Assembly (NCBI GenBank): GCA_028868895.1
Contig: JAGWTP010000004.1
Coordinates: 1 to 64,000 of the forward strand
DNA: 64,000 nucleotides
Source of the DNA: Burkholderiales bacterium
GTDB taxonomy: Bacteria; Pseudomonadota; Gammaproteobacteria; Burkholderiales; Burkholderiaceae_C
Direction: 5' to 3'
Position 1 is the stretch's first letter. The number at the start of each line of letters is the position of its first letter. Both the position numbers and the translations under genes were made by a program. The notes below the pieces were generated by a model. It searched no databases and was not told where the DNA came from. It saw nothing but the letters and a program-made list of their open reading frames with translations. Of this stretch, positions 36,239 to 48,010 are shown one piece after another.

Positions 36239-36385
36239 GTCCTTCGGAAAGGACGTCGTTGGGATCGGTTCGGGTTGCGTGCCCTGTTCGGTGTGGTGTT
36301 CTTCGCCGGGCCTTCGCAGCCGTGCTTCGTGGTCTTTCGTGGAGACCCGTGTGACAGCAGCGAAGCCACTCTAGGGACGGTGGCA
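36208..36385 (-). ncRNA. Candidate small RNA upstream of mmsA
   Basis: A minus-strand transcript ending at the strong terminator near 36208 would be roughly 150-180 bases. It has no open reading frame with a good start signal, and its two 3' hairpins and U-run resemble Hfq-type sRNA tails. A TAGAGT at about 36367-36372 on the minus strand could be a -10; the -35 is poor. The 5' end is a guess. No known RNA family is recognised. Confidence 0.35.
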
Positions 36386-36510
36386 TGCCCTCGCCATCCC
36401 CAATTCGAGGGACGCCGCGGCCGCGTCGCCCGGTTCGTCGGTGCGCGCAATAGCTGCGCCGATCGCCCACGGCATTGCCGCATCCGGGCACTGGCGGATC
36501 GGGCGCGACA
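36386..36510. other. Spacer before the UPF0149 gene
   Basis: GC-rich intergenic sequence with no further gene or strong signal seen, apart from the possible sRNA promoter at its left edge. Confidence 0.3.
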
Positions 36511-37299
36511 ATGCGCACCATGCCCGGCCCGCACCAACGTCCTCCCGCCCGCACCACGCGCGGCCCCGATCGCGCGCGCATCGCGCCGCCGCGTGCACCG
36601 ACCGTGCAGCCGCTGAGCGACCGCGAGCTCGACGAGTTGCAGGCCCTGCTCGACGGCGTGCCCGCGCCGCTCGAGCCGCTCGATGTCAGCATGCTCGACG
36701 GCTACCTGTGCGGCGTGCTGCTGCAGCCCAACGGTGTGCCCGCGCTGCGCTGGCTGCCGCACGTCACCGACGTCGACGGCCGCGCGCTGCCGCGCGGCTT
36801 CGACGCGGCCCGACTGCACGCGCTCGTGCAACGCCGCCACGCCGAGCTGCGCGACGCGATCCAGCGTCGCCAGTGGTTCGATCCGTGGGTGTTCGAGCTG
36901 ACCGACGTAGGCGACGACGGCGCCGCCACCGCGGATCGCGACGGTGACGACGCCGACGCCGACACCGACACCGACGAGCCCGCCGCGATCGATGCCGTCT
37001 ATCCGTGGGTGGCCGGCTTCGCGACCGCGCTGGAGCTGTTCCCGGCGCTGATGGCCCTCGATGCCAAGGCGCTCACCGAACCGCTCGCGCTGGTCTACCG
37101 CCACCTGGGCGCCGACGATCTCGAAGACGCCGACGAGTTGCTCGCCGAAATCGAATCGATCGAGCCGCCCGCCGACCTGAGCGAGGCCGTCGAAGGCCTG
37201 GTGCGCGCCTGCCTGCTGCTCGCCGATGTGGCGCAGCCGCTCTCGGCAATCGGTGCCGGCGCGCGGCCCGCGCCCGGCCGCACGCGCCGCCCCGGCCCT

Positions 37300-37311
<12 letters not shown>
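36511..37311 (+). CDS. UPF0149 (YecA/YgfB) family protein
   Basis: About 266 residues; ATGs at 36511 and 36520 are both possible. After an Arg/Pro-rich N-terminus of about 35 residues comes the UPF0149 fold: LSDRELDELQALLDG, SMLDGYLCGVLLQPN, YPWVAGFATALELFPALM. An acidic insertion DDADADTDTDEP (about 160) is present. There is no C-terminal SEC-C zinc motif. YgfB-like members modulate gene expression in proteobacteria; the role here is unknown. Its last 12 bases overlap the end of priA on the opposite strand. Confidence 0.85.
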
Positions 37312-39402
<2,091 letters not shown>

Positions 39403-39755
39403 CGGCGAAGTTACCAGTCAAAGCTGAACAACAATTCATGAAAGTCGTTCAAGTTAATGATTTTGAAAGACTTTCGAAGCTTTCCACTCGAACTGTGGAT
39501 AACTTTGTGCGTAACCGTGCGTGGATGGGCCGCAAACGCTTGCTGCGCCTTGATGTGGAAAAGATTGCCCGCTTTCCAAGCAATCCTTAGAACTCAATGA
39601 AATCAAGCACTTGGAGTCGATTGGTGGAACTACCGTGCTGCGTCGCAGCAGGCGTTGTGGTGCCTCGGGCCAAGGGCCGGGATTGGGGATAAGTCAAGCC
39701 CTGAGTGCTCACTTACCTGCGAAAGAAAAGCCGGCGCTGCTTGCCCCGCGGTGGG
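39403..39755. other. AT-rich island between priA and hemE
   Basis: Base composition drops sharply from about 39405 to 39625 compared with flanks near 70% GC, then climbs back. It holds one short open frame (see 39438-39590) and, in a second frame after its stop, a further short open stretch (LELNEIKHLESIGGTTVLRR). No transposase, integrase or terminal repeats are seen. It looks like a remnant of acquired DNA. Confidence 0.6.
39438..39590 (+). CDS. Small hypothetical protein in an AT-rich island
   Basis: A 50-residue frame with an ATG start but no good ribosome binding site. The protein is basic, and FERLSKLSTRTVDNFVRNRAW followed by GRKRLLRLDVEKIARFP has the feel of a short helix-turn-helix segment, but no family is recognised. 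Codons are AT-ending, unlike every neighbour. The frame may continue after a +1 shift near 39585, so it could be the start of a broken longer gene. Existence as an expressed gene is uncertain. Confidence 0.4.
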   Translation: MKVVQVNDFERLSKLSTRTVDNFVRNRAWMGRKRLLRLDVEKIARFPSNP

Positions 39756-40847
39756 TCAGGCGGCAACGCGCATGCGTCGCGACACCTCGTGCACCGTGTC
39801 CACCAGCACCGCCACGTGATCCGGCGGCGTGTGCTGGCTGATGCCGTGCCCGAGGTTGAACACATGGCCGCCGACCCGGCCGTCCGCGCCCACCGGGTCG
39901 CCGAAGCTCTCCAGCGTGCGCGTCACCTCGGCGCGGATCTGCGCTGGCGGCGCGAACAGCACGTTGGGATCGACATTGCCTTGCAGCGCCACCCGGTCGC
40001 CAATGCGGGCGCGCGCCGCGGCCAGGTTGACCGTCCAGTCGAGGCCGACGACGTCGGGCTGCGCCTGCGCGATGTCTTCTAGCCACGGTCCGCCGCCCTT
40101 GGTGAAGACGATGTGGGGGACACGCTGGCCGTCATGCTCTCGCTTGAGCTGCTGCAGCACGCGTCGGGTGTAGGCCAGGCTGAAGGCCTGGAACGCGCCG
40201 TCGGCGAGCACGCCGCCCCAACTGTCGAAGATCATCACGGCCTGAGCGCCGGCTTCGATCTGTGCGTTCAGGTACTGCGCCACGGCAGCGGCGTTGGTCT
40301 CGAGCACGCGGTGCATCAGGTCGGGGCGGCTGTAGAGCATCGTCTTGACGAGTCGGTAGTCGTCGGAGCCGGCCCCTTCGACCATGTAGCAGGCCAGCGT
40401 CCAGGGGCTGCCCGAAAAGCCGATCAGCGGCACCCGGCCGTTCAGCGCGCGGCGAATCGACGTGACCGCGTCGAACACGTAGCGCAGCTTGTCCATGTCG
40501 GGCACTTCGAGCCTGGCCACGGCGGCTTCGTCGCGCACCGGGTGGGCGAAACGCGGCCCTTCACCGTCGGCGAAGCTCAGCCCCAGCCCCATCGCGTCGG
40601 GCACCGTCAGGATGTCGCTGAACAGGATCGCGGCGTCGAGCGCGTAGCGGTCGACCGGCTGCAGCGTGACCTCGGTGGCGTAGTCGGGGTTCGTCGCCAG
40701 GCCCATGAAGCTGCCCGCCTTGGCGCGCGTGGCGCGGTACTCGGGCAGGTAGCGGCCGGCCTGGCGCATCAGCCAGACCGGCGTGTGCGGCGTGGGCTGG
40801 CGCAGGCAGGCGCGCAGGAAGCTGTCGTTGCGGAGCGGTGCGTACAT
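39756..40847 (-). CDS. hemE: Uroporphyrinogen decarboxylase HemE
   Basis: 363 residues starting [18 protein letters not shown]. Signatures include [17 protein letters not shown] (first UROD signature) and [16 protein letters not shown] (second signature region), with the substrate-binding Asp in LFSDILT. It decarboxylates uroporphyrinogen III to coproporphyrinogen III in haem synthesis. Length and start are standard. It is divergent from cysK, with an 88-base spacer containing a CATAAT box toward cysK. Confidence 0.97.
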   Translation of the reverse strand: MYAPLRNDSFLRACLRQPTPHTPVWLMRQAGRYLPEYRATRAKAGSFMGLATNPDYATEVTLQPVDRYALDAAILFSDILTVPDAMGLGLSFADGEGPRFAHPVRDEAAVARLEVPDMDKLRYVFDAVTSIRRALNGRVPLIGFSGSPWTLACYMVEGAGSDDYRLVKTMLYSRPDLMHRVLETNAAAVAQYLNAQIEAGAQAVMIFDSWGGVLADGAFQAFSLAYTRRVLQQLKREHDGQRVPHIVFTKGGGPWLEDIAQAQPDVVGLDWTVNLAAARARIGDRVALQGNVDPNVLFAPPAQIRAEVTRTLESFGDPVGADGRVGGHVFNLGHGISQHTPPDHVAVLVDTVHEVSRRMRVAA

Positions 40848-40935
40848 CGGCCGATTGTCGCAAAGCGCGGCTGCGCGGCGCAGGGTTTGCATCGACGTGC
40901 TCATAATTGACGGCACCATCTTCAGGAGGCCCGTC

Positions 40936-41856
40936 ATGCTCGCCAACGACATCCTGCAAACCATCGGCAACACGCCGCACATCCGCATCAACCGCCTGTT
41001 CGGCGCCACGCACCGCGTCTACATCAAGAGCGAGCGCGCCAACCCCGCCGGCTCGATCAAGGACCGCATCGCGCTGGCGATGGTCGAGGCCGCCGAGGCC
41101 TCGGGTGCGCTCAAGCCCGGCGGCACGATCATCGAGCCGACCTCCGGCAACACCGGCGTCGGCCTGGCGATGGTGGCGGCCGTAAAGGGCTACAAGCTGA
41201 TCCTGGTGATGCCCGACAGCATGAGCGTCGAGCGCCGCCGCCTGATGCTGGCCTATGGCGCGCGCTTCGAGCTCACGCCGCGCGAGAAGGGCATGAACGG
41301 CTCGATCGCGCGGGCCACCGAACTGCTCGCGCAAACGCCCGGCGGCTGGATGCCGCAGCAGTTCGAGAACCCGGCCAACATCGACGTCCATGTGCGCACC
41401 ACCGCGCGCGAGATCGCCGCCGATTTCCCGAGCGGCATCGACGCGCTGATCACCGGCGTGGGCACCGGCGGCCACATCACCGGCTGCGCGCAGGTGCTCA
41501 AGGCACTGTGGCCGAAGTTGAAGGTCTACGCGGTCGAGCCGAGCGCGTCGCCGGTCATCAGCGGCGGCAAGCCGAGCCCGCACCCGATCCAGGGCATCGG
41601 CGCGGGCTTCATCCCGAAGAACCTGCACACCGAGCTGCTCGACGGCGTGATCCAGGTCGAGGCCGAAGCCTCGCGCGAGATGGCGCGCCGCGCCGCGCGC
41701 GAAGAAGGCATGCTGGTGGGCATCTCGTCGGGCGCGACGCTGGCGGCGATCGCGCAGAAGCTGCCCGGTCTGCCGGCCGGCGCGACGGTGCTCGGCTTCA
41801 ACTACGACACCGGCGAGCGCTACCTTTCGATCGAGGGATTCCTGCCGACGGAGTAG
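40936..41856 (+). CDS. cysK: Cysteine synthase (O-acetylserine sulfhydrylase)
   Basis: 306 residues; a strong AGGAGG at 40924-40929 sets the ATG at 40936. It is a PLP fold type II enzyme: Lys42 in NPAGSIKDR holds PLP, PTSGNTG at 68-74 binds substrate, and [10 protein letters not shown] binds the phosphate. [19 protein letters not shown] is typical of CysK rather than CysM. It makes cysteine from O-acetylserine and sulfide. It stands alone before the lemA cluster. Confidence 0.94.
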   Translation: MLANDILQTIGNTPHIRINRLFGATHRVYIKSERANPAGSIKDRIALAMVEAAEASGALKPGGTIIEPTSGNTGVGLAMVAAVKGYKLILVMPDSMSVERRRLMLAYGARFELTPREKGMNGSIARATELLAQTPGGWMPQQFENPANIDVHVRTTAREIAADFPSGIDALITGVGTGGHITGCAQVLKALWPKLKVYAVEPSASPVISGGKPSPHPIQGIGAGFIPKNLHTELLDGVIQVEAEASREMARRAAREEGMLVGISSGATLAAIAQKLPGLPAGATVLGFNYDTGERYLSIEGFLPTE

Positions 41857-41951
41857 CGGCCCCCGGCGCTTTCGCCGCGGGGTTGTCGCCTTGGGGCCGG
41901 CGACGCCGCGCCCGCGGAGTAGGATTGCGCGCCATCCATGGGAGGAACAAC

Positions 41952-42581
41952 ATGAATCGTGCGATTTCAATGCGCTTCGGGCGCGCGCTTGCCGCCGGCC
42001 TGGCGCTGCTGGCGGTACTGAGCCTTTCGGGCTGCGGCTACAACCGCTTCCAGAGCCTGGACGAGCAGGTCAAGGCGGCCTGGTCGGAGGTGCTGAACCA
42101 GTACCAGCGCCGCTCCGACCTGGTGCCCAACATCGTCGCCACCGTCAAGGGCGAAGCCAGCTTCGAGCAAGACACGCTGACCAAGGTGATCGAGGCACGC
42201 TCGCACGCCACCAGCATCCAGGCCACGCCGGAACTCATCAACGACCCGGTCGCGTTCGACAAGTTCCAGAAGGCGCAGGGCGAGCTCACCGGTGCGCTCA
42301 GCCGGCTGATGGTGGTGGCCGAGCAGTACCCGCAACTCAAGGCGAACGCCGCCTTCCAGGACTTGCGCGTCACGCTCGAAGGCACCGAGAACCGCATCAC
42401 CGTGGCGCGCAATCGCTACATCAAGGCGGTCGAGGAATACAACGTGCTCGCACGCAGCTTCCCGACCAACCTGACCGCGATGGCGTTCGGCTACAAGGTC
42501 AAGCCCAACTTCACGGTCCAGAACGAAGCGCAGATCTCGGTGCCGCCGACGGTCAACTTCGACAAGTCGCCCGCCAAGTGA
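41952..42581 (+). CDS. LemA family lipoprotein
   Basis: 209 residues preceded by GGAGG. A lipobox LSLSGC ends the signal peptide (Cys28), followed by LDEQVKAAWSEVLNQYQRRSDLVPNIVATVKG, the LemA hallmark, and VARNRYIKAVEEYNVLARSFP. LemA proteins are helical-bundle membrane proteins of unclear function, usually co-encoded with TPM-domain proteins, as here. The next gene begins 22 bases on. Confidence 0.95.
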   Translation: MNRAISMRFGRALAAGLALLAVLSLSGCGYNRFQSLDEQVKAAWSEVLNQYQRRSDLVPNIVATVKGEASFEQDTLTKVIEARSHATSIQATPELINDPVAFDKFQKAQGELTGALSRLMVVAEQYPQLKANAAFQDLRVTLEGTENRITVARNRYIKAVEEYNVLARSFPTNLTAMAFGYKVKPNFTVQNEAQISVPPTVNFDKSPAK

Positions 42582-42603
42582 TCACGTTGCCGTCGAGCCG
42601 CTG

Positions 42604-43524
42604 ATGCGCCGCTGGTTCGCACCGCCCGCCGCGCTGGTGTTCGCGCTCGGGTTCACGCTCGCGCTGCTGTTCGCCGCTGCCGCGCATGCGCAGGACGTGC
42701 TGCCGGTGCCGGCACTGACGGGCCGCGTGATCGACCAGACCGGCACGCTCACGCCGGCGCAACTGCAGGCCCTGACTGCCAGGCTCGCGGCGATCGAAGC
42801 CCAGCGCGGCACCCAGATCGTCGTGTTGATGGTGCCCACCACCCAGCCCGAGGATGTCTTCACCTACAGCCAGCGGGTGGCCAACACCTGGAAGATCGGC
42901 CGCCGCGATGTCGGCGACGGCATCGTGATCGTGGTCGCGAAGAACGACCGGCGCATCAACATCGAGATCGCCAAGACGCTCGAAGGCGCGATCCCCGATG
43001 TGCTCGCCGGTCGCATCATCAACGACCAGATCAAGCCGGCGTTCAAGGCCGGCGACTATGCCGGCGGCCTGAGCGCGGCGATCGATCAGCTCGACCGGCG
43101 CATTGCCGGCGAGGGCCTGCCGGCGCCTGCACCCGACGCCGGCCGCGGCCAGCGCGGCACCAGCGGGTTCGACCTGCAGGATCTGATGGTCTTCCTGTTC
43201 GTCGGCGCGCCGATCGCCGGCGCGCTGCTGACCGGCCTGTTCGGCCGCAAGCTCGGCTCGGTGCTGACCGGAGGCGCGATCGGCGCGGTCGCGTGGTGGC
43301 TGACCGCGAGCCTGCTGGTGGCGGGCGGCGCCGGGTTGGTGGCGCTGTTTCTGGTCGGCGTGATGGGGATGGGCGGGCGCATGGGCGGCTCGCGTGGTGG
43401 GCCGATCATCTGGGGTGGCGGCGGATTCGGTGGTGGTGGATTCGGTGGCGGTGGAGGGGGCGGCGGGTTCAGCTCCGGCGGCGGCGGCGATTTCGGTGGC
43501 GGCGGCGCTTCGGGGAGTTGGTGA
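42604..43524 (+). CDS. TPM-domain membrane protein (YgcG-like), Gly-rich C-terminus
   Basis: 306 residues with a signal peptide (to about AHA, 28). A TPM domain follows (VIDQTGTLTPAQLQALTARL; VANTWKIGRRDVGDGIVIVVAKNDRRINIEI). Two membrane segments lie at about 195-265, and the protein ends in a Gly/Ser/Phe tail (GGFGGGGFGGGG style). It is the second gene of a LemA-TPM-TPM cluster. The family is linked to envelope maintenance or photosystem repair in plants (TLP18.3). Its function in bacteria is unsettled. Confidence 0.93.
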   Translation: MRRWFAPPAALVFALGFTLALLFAAAAHAQDVLPVPALTGRVIDQTGTLTPAQLQALTARLAAIEAQRGTQIVVLMVPTTQPEDVFTYSQRVANTWKIGRRDVGDGIVIVVAKNDRRINIEIAKTLEGAIPDVLAGRIINDQIKPAFKAGDYAGGLSAAIDQLDRRIAGEGLPAPAPDAGRGQRGTSGFDLQDLMVFLFVGAPIAGALLTGLFGRKLGSVLTGGAIGAVAWWLTASLLVAGGAGLVALFLVGVMGMGGRMGGSRGGPIIWGGGGFGGGGFGGGGGGGGFSSGGGGDFGGGGASGSW

Positions 43525-43561
43525 TGTGCACACAACGTCGTCCTCACAAGGCAGGTTCGTG

Positions 43562-44068
43562 ATGCACCGCTGGCTGCGCCTGCTGCATCACCGCCGGCTC
43601 GACGAGACCGACGTCAAGCGCGCGCTGGGGCCGGGCGCGCTGCAGCGCCTCGAAGCCCGCGTGGCGGCCAGCGAACGCCATCACACCGGCCAGATCCGGG
43701 TCTGCATCGAGGCGGGCCTGCCGCTGAGCTACATCCGCCGCGAGGCGCCGGCGCGTGACCGTGCGCTGGCGATGTTCGGCAAGCTGCGGGTGTGGGACAC
43801 CGAGCACAACAACGGCGTGCTGATCTACCTGCTGCTGGCCGAGCGTGCGATCGAGATCGTCACCGATCGCGGCCTGGCGCGCCATGCCGACACGGCGCAC
43901 TGGCAGCGCGTCATGGCGACGATGCGCGAGGCCTTCCGCGCCGGCCAGTTCGAGGCCGGCTTGAACCAGGCGATCGACGCCGTCGATGCCCTGCTCAGGC
44001 AGCACTTCCCGCTCGCCCCGGGGCAGGTCAACCCGAACGAGTTGTCGAACGCACCGGTGGTGCGCTGA
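43562..44068 (+). CDS. Second TPM-domain protein
   Basis: 168 residues from the ATG at 43562 (a GTG directly before it is possible). It lacks a signal peptide and carries only a TPM fold: LEARVAASERHHTGQIRVCIEAGLP, FGKLRVWDTEHNNGVLIYLLLAERAIEIVTDRG. It lies 37 bases after the first TPM gene and completes the usual LemA-TPM-TPM set. It is probably a cytoplasmic or peripheral partner of the other two. Confidence 0.92.
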   Translation: MHRWLRLLHHRRLDETDVKRALGPGALQRLEARVAASERHHTGQIRVCIEAGLPLSYIRREAPARDRALAMFGKLRVWDTEHNNGVLIYLLLAERAIEIVTDRGLARHADTAHWQRVMATMREAFRAGQFEAGLNQAIDAVDALLRQHFPLAPGQVNPNELSNAPVVR

Positions 44069-44118
44069 GCCGTTCGCGCCGGCGGTGCCTTGAGCCGGTT
44101 CACGCCCCGGCGGTGCCG

Positions 44119-45138
44119 TCAGTTCGGGTGCGCGTCGGCGCTCGCGTCGGCCGGCTGGGTGCGCGCCGCCCACACCACCCCCGCGATCAGCAGCACCACG
44201 CCGGCGAGCGTCTCCAACGGCGGCGCGCTGCCGCGCAGCACGAACGCGTAGCTCAGTGCGGCCAGCGTCTCGAACACGATCAGCTGGCCCGACAACGTGG
44301 GCGGCAGGCGCTGGCTCGCCTCGTTCCAGCACAGCGTGCCCAGCCATGAGGCGAGCAGGCCGATCGCGAACATCAGCGCCACGAACTGCGCCGGGCGCGG
44401 GCCAAGTGGCATCGCGAAGGCGCTGCCGCCGCGCGCCATCGCACCGGGATCGGCCCAGGTGTTCCAGCCCCAGGCGAGCGCGTAGCCGAGCAGCGCCAGC
44501 GGCAGCGTGGCCAGACCCTGCGCGGTGGCCCAGCCGCGCGGGCTGCGACCGGGGTGGGCGCGCAGCCATTCGGCATTGCGGATCGGGTACCAGGTCCAGC
44601 AGGCCACGGCACCGACGGCGAGCACGCCGCCGAGCGCATAGCGCGCGAGGTCGGCGTGCGGGTCGCGCCGCAGGTGTTCGAGTTCGACGTGGTTGACGAG
44701 GGCCAGCCCCACACCGATCAGCGCCAGCGACGGCAGCAGTCGCAGCCATGGCAGCCGCGCCTCGACGCGCGCGCCGGGTGCGGCGCGCCGCAGCTTCGAG
44801 GTGATCGCGATCACCACCGGCAGTGTGCCGATGACCATCGTCGGCAGCGGCCCGCCGGCGCGCTGGATGCTGCTGGCGAGGAACAGGTAGTAGACGATGT
44901 TGCCGACCAGCGCCAGCTTCAGCGCCTCGACCCAGTCGGACGCCGACAGCCGCTTGAGCTTGTCGCGATCGAACCAGGCGAGCGGCAACGCGATCAACCC
45001 GAACGCGAGGTAGCGCCCGAACGACTGCAGCGTGGCCGGGTACTCGGGCAGCAGCAGCGGGGCGACGAACACGAGCCCCCACATCAGGCCGGCGGCCAGC
45101 GCGAACAGGATTCCGGCGAGCCGGGGTGCGGGCTTCAT
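44119..45138 (-). CDS. DMT superfamily transporter (EamA-like)
   Basis: 339 residues with about ten predicted membrane segments in two EamA-like halves. The start MKPAPRLAGILFALAAGLMWGLVFVAP is characteristic, and the second half begins near WATAQGLATLPLALLGYALAWG. The substrate may be an amino acid or metabolite. It lies 118 bases downstream of alr on the same strand, and converges with the second TPM gene. Confidence 0.9.
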   Translation of the reverse strand: MKPAPRLAGILFALAAGLMWGLVFVAPLLLPEYPATLQSFGRYLAFGLIALPLAWFDRDKLKRLSASDWVEALKLALVGNIVYYLFLASSIQRAGGPLPTMVIGTLPVVIAITSKLRRAAPGARVEARLPWLRLLPSLALIGVGLALVNHVELEHLRRDPHADLARYALGGVLAVGAVACWTWYPIRNAEWLRAHPGRSPRGWATAQGLATLPLALLGYALAWGWNTWADPGAMARGGSAFAMPLGPRPAQFVALMFAIGLLASWLGTLCWNEASQRLPPTLSGQLIVFETLAALSYAFVLRGSAPPLETLAGVVLLIAGVVWAARTQPADASADAHPN

Positions 45139-45256
45139 GGGGGCGCCAGTGTGCCGCACACCGCGCCGTGGTTCGCGAGCGGTGCCTTGCCCGGCGGCCA
45201 CGACAGCCACCGCCTTCGCGACGAAACCGCAGCGCGCGTCGTCTGTTTGCGCAAGC

Positions 45257-46381
45257 TCAGTCGGCACGCGCCGGCACGCGCGGCGCCAGCGCGCACATCA
45301 GCTCGTAGCCGACCGTGCCGGCGGCGTGCGCGATCTCGTCGATCGCGAGCACCGTGCCATCCGGGCTGCGGCCCCACAGCGTGGCGACACTGCCCACACC
45401 CGCGTCGGGCACCGGCGTCAGGTCGACCGTGATCATGTCCATCGACACGCGCCCGACCAGCCGCGTGCGCAGGTCGCCCACCAACACCGGCGTGCCGTCG
45501 GGCACGACCCGCGGGTAGCCGTCGGCGTAGCCGCAGGCGACGACGCCGATGCGCATGTCGCGCGGCGCCGTGAAGCGGCCACCGTAGCCGACCCGCTCGC
45601 CGGCCTTCAACGCCTGCGTCGCGATGATCTGCGCGCGCAGGCTCATGGTCGGCTGCAGGCCCCAGTCGGCGATGGAGCGTTCGGGAAAGTCGGGCGACGA
45701 GCCGTAGACCATGATGCCGGGGCGCACCCAGTCGGCGGCCACGCGGTCGATGCCGCCCGGCGCCGAGATCGGGCGTTGCCACGCCGCGTGGCGCAGCGTC
45801 GCCGCGCTGTTGGCGAGCGTGCGTTCGCCGGGCAGCTCGCGCGTGGCGGCTTCGAAGGTCGCGAGCTGGTCGGTGATGCCGCGCGGGCCGTCGGCGTCCG
45901 ACAGGTGCGTCATCAGCGCGATGCCGTCGACCTGGGTCAGCCCGCTCAGCCGCCGCCACGCGTGCGCGTAGGCGGCCGGCCTGAAGCCGAGCCGGTTCAT
46001 GCCGCTGTTCAGCTTCAGGAACACGTGGTGCGGCGTGTGCGTCTTGTGCGCGGCCAGCATGTCGATCTGCGCCTCATGGTGCACCACGTGCCACAGGTTC
46101 AGGCGCGAGCAGGTCTCGAGATCGCGCGCCTCGAAGCAGCCTTCGAGCAGCAGCACGGGCCCGCGCCAGCCCAGTGCCCGCACCCGCTCGGCCTCGTCGA
46201 GGTCGAGCAGCGCGAACCCGTCGGCGCCGCGCAACCCGGCATAGGCGCGCTCGATGCCGTGACCGTAGGCGTTCGCCTTGACGATCGCCCAGACCTTCGC
46301 ATCGGGTGCCGCCGCGCGGGCGCGCCTCAGGTTGTGCGCGAGCGCTTCGGTGTGGATGACAGCTTCGACGGGGCGGGGCAT
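45257..46381 (-). CDS. alr: Alanine racemase
   Basis: 374 residues with fold type III PLP enzyme signatures: Lys35 in [11 protein letters not shown] binds PLP and Tyr266 in RVGYGGRF is the second catalytic base; [10 protein letters not shown] and [10 protein letters not shown] are also typical. It makes D-alanine for peptidoglycan. Length is normal. The divergent lplT neighbour matches a common Burkholderiales arrangement. The DMT transporter follows on the same strand. Confidence 0.96.
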   Translation of the reverse strand: MPRPVEAVIHTEALAHNLRRARAAAPDAKVWAIVKANAYGHGIERAYAGLRGADGFALLDLDEAERVRALGWRGPVLLLEGCFEARDLETCSRLNLWHVVHHEAQIDMLAAHKTHTPHHVFLKLNSGMNRLGFRPAAYAHAWRRLSGLTQVDGIALMTHLSDADGPRGITDQLATFEAATRELPGERTLANSAATLRHAAWQRPISAPGGIDRVAADWVRPGIMVYGSSPDFPERSIADWGLQPTMSLRAQIIATQALKAGERVGYGGRFTAPRDMRIGVVACGYADGYPRVVPDGTPVLVGDLRTRLVGRVSMDMITVDLTPVPDAGVGSVATLWGRSPDGTVLAIDEIAHAAGTVGYELMCALAPRVPARAD

Positions 46382-46488
46382 GGCCTGGGGCTCGTCACGA
46401 GGTGCGGCGCGGCATGACCGGATTCTGCCAGCGGGACCGATGTGCAAGGCGCCAGCGCGGAGCCGCCGGCGGGTCGCGGACCGCGTGC

Positions 46489-46494
46489 TATAAC
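46489..46494 (+). promoter_or_regulatory. Possible -10 box upstream of the lplT leader
   Basis: TATAAC lies 18 bases before an ATG with GAGGAGA ahead of it (46513). A -35 is not clear. It is the best promoter-like sequence in the alr-lplT spacer. Confidence 0.35.
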
Positions 46495-46512
46495 GCCGCC
46501 GCGAGGAGACAC

Positions 46513-46560
46513 ATGCAGATACAAATAGACGGCCCCGCCCACGCGTTGGTGCGTGGATGA
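46513..46560 (+). CDS. Possible 15-residue leader peptide ahead of lplT
   Basis: [15 protein letters not shown], preceded by a good GAGGAGA. Its TGA overlaps the ATG of a 53-residue frame (46557-46718), whose own TGA overlaps the lplT ATG. The chain of ATGA overlaps is suggestive of translational coupling, but no homology supports either small product. Confidence 0.3.
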   Translation: MQIQIDGPAHALVRG

Positions 46561-46718
46561 AGGCGGCCCACGCGAGTGCCCCGACGGCACGGTTCGTCGT
46601 TGTCCGGCCCGGACGCGGGCCGCTCGGTGGCGGGCGCAGCGAGCCCGGCACCAGCGGCGACAATCGCGCCATGCCCCAGCGTTCCCCCGAGCCCGAACCG
46701 CAGCCGCCGCGCCGATGA
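46557..46718 (+). CDS. Possible 53-residue frame coupled to lplT
   Basis: Starts [16 protein letters not shown] and ends in a Pro/Arg-rich tail. It overlaps the leader stop and the lplT start by ATGA at each end. Composition is like intergenic GC-rich sequence, so it may only be a chance open frame. Confidence 0.22.
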   Translation: MKAAHASAPTARFVVVRPGRGPLGGGRSEPGTSGDNRAMPQRSPEPEPQPPRR

Positions 46719-47992
46719 AGAAGGGCTTCTACACGATCATGTCGGCGCAGTTCTTCAGCTCGCTGGCCGACAACGCGCTGCTGGTGGCCGCGATCGAAAT
46801 GCTGAAGTCCACACACGCGCCGTCGTGGAACATCCCGGCACTCGGGCCGATGTTCGCGTTGTTCTACGTGGTCCTCGCGCCGTTCCTCGGCGCGTTCGCC
46901 GATGCCGTGCCCAAGGGCCGGGTGATGTTCTTCTCGAACGGCATCAAGGTGGTGGGCTGCCTGATGATGCTGTTCGGCGGCCACCCGCTGGTGGCCTACG
47001 CGGTCGTCGGACTGGGTGCGGCCGCCTACTCGCCGGCGAAGTACGGCATCCTGACCGAGCTGCTGCCGAACTCGCAGCTGGTCAAGGCCAACGGCTGGAT
47101 CGAGGGGCTCACGATCATGTCGATCATCCTGGGCATCGCGCTGGGCGGGCAGTTGGTCGGGCCGGTGATGTCGCAGCGGCTGCTCGCCTTCGACATGCCG
47201 ATGTTCGATACCGGAATCGAAACTGCGCCCGAATCGGCGATTGCCGTGATCGTGTTCCTGTACGTGATTGCCGCACTGTTCAACCTTCGCATCCCGCGCA
47301 CCGAGGCGCCGCTGCAACCGCTGGTGCATGGCGTGCGCGGCCTGATGCGCGACTTCTCCAGTTGCAATGCACGGCTGTGGACCGACAAGTTGGGCCAGAT
47401 CTCGCTCGCCACCACGACGCTCTTCTGGGGCGTCTCGGGCAACCTGCGCATCATCGTGTTCGCGTGGGCCACCGTGGCGCTGGGCTATACCACGACGCAG
47501 TCGACCTCGCTGGTCGCGGTGGTGGTGATCGGCACGGCGGCGGGCGCGGTCGTGGCGTCACTGCGCATGCGACTGGACCAGGCCACCAGCGTGATTCCGC
47601 TGGGCATCGTGCTGGGCCTGCTGGTGATCGGGCTGAACGCGGTCACCAACGTGTGGGTGGCCGCGCCGTTCCTGATCGTACTCGGCGCGATCGGCGGGTA
47701 CATGGTGGTGCCGATGAACGCGTTGCTGCAACACCGTGGCGCCAACCTGATGGGTGCGGGCCGCTCGATCGCGGTACAGAACTTCAACGAGCAGGCCTGC
47801 ATCCTCGGTCTGGGCGCGTTCTACACCGGCATGACCCGGTTCGGCCTGTCGGCCTTCACCGCGATCGCGCTGTTCGGCGCCGTCGTCGCCGGCACGATGT
47901 GGCTGATCTACCGCTGGCACCGCTCGAACGGGGTGAAGTACCGCGAAGAACTCGACCACCTGCTGGCGATCGCGCGCAGCGACAAGCATTGA
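46715..47992 (+). CDS. lplT: Lysophospholipid transporter LplT
   Basis: 425 residues of the major facilitator superfamily with about 12 membrane segments. It starts [23 protein letters not shown], a strong LplT N-terminal signature, and has [23 protein letters not shown]. LplT flips lysophospholipids inward for re-acylation. In many proteobacteria it is next to an acyltransferase gene (aas); here it is divergent from alr and no aas is seen. The start is overlapped by an upstream small frame (ATGA). Confidence 0.93.
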   Translation: MKKGFYTIMSAQFFSSLADNALLVAAIEMLKSTHAPSWNIPALGPMFALFYVVLAPFLGAFADAVPKGRVMFFSNGIKVVGCLMMLFGGHPLVAYAVVGLGAAAYSPAKYGILTELLPNSQLVKANGWIEGLTIMSIILGIALGGQLVGPVMSQRLLAFDMPMFDTGIETAPESAIAVIVFLYVIAALFNLRIPRTEAPLQPLVHGVRGLMRDFSSCNARLWTDKLGQISLATTTLFWGVSGNLRIIVFAWATVALGYTTTQSTSLVAVVVIGTAAGAVVASLRMRLDQATSVIPLGIVLGLLVIGLNAVTNVWVAAPFLIVLGAIGGYMVVPMNALLQHRGANLMGAGRSIAVQNFNEQACILGLGAFYTGMTRFGLSAFTAIALFGAVVAGTMWLIYRWHRSNGVKYREELDHLLAIARSDKH

Positions 47993-48010
47993 CCTCCGGG
48001 GCGGGCCGGC

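Noticed and set aside
39494-39502. DnaA box (TGTGGATAA) suggesting a replication origin in the AT-rich island
   Set aside because: Only one perfect box is seen, it lies inside a small open frame, and no dnaA, dnaN or parAB genes are near.
43427-43515. Gly-coding repeats as an unusual genetic element
   Set aside because: A Gly-rich tail is normal for this TPM/YgcG family.
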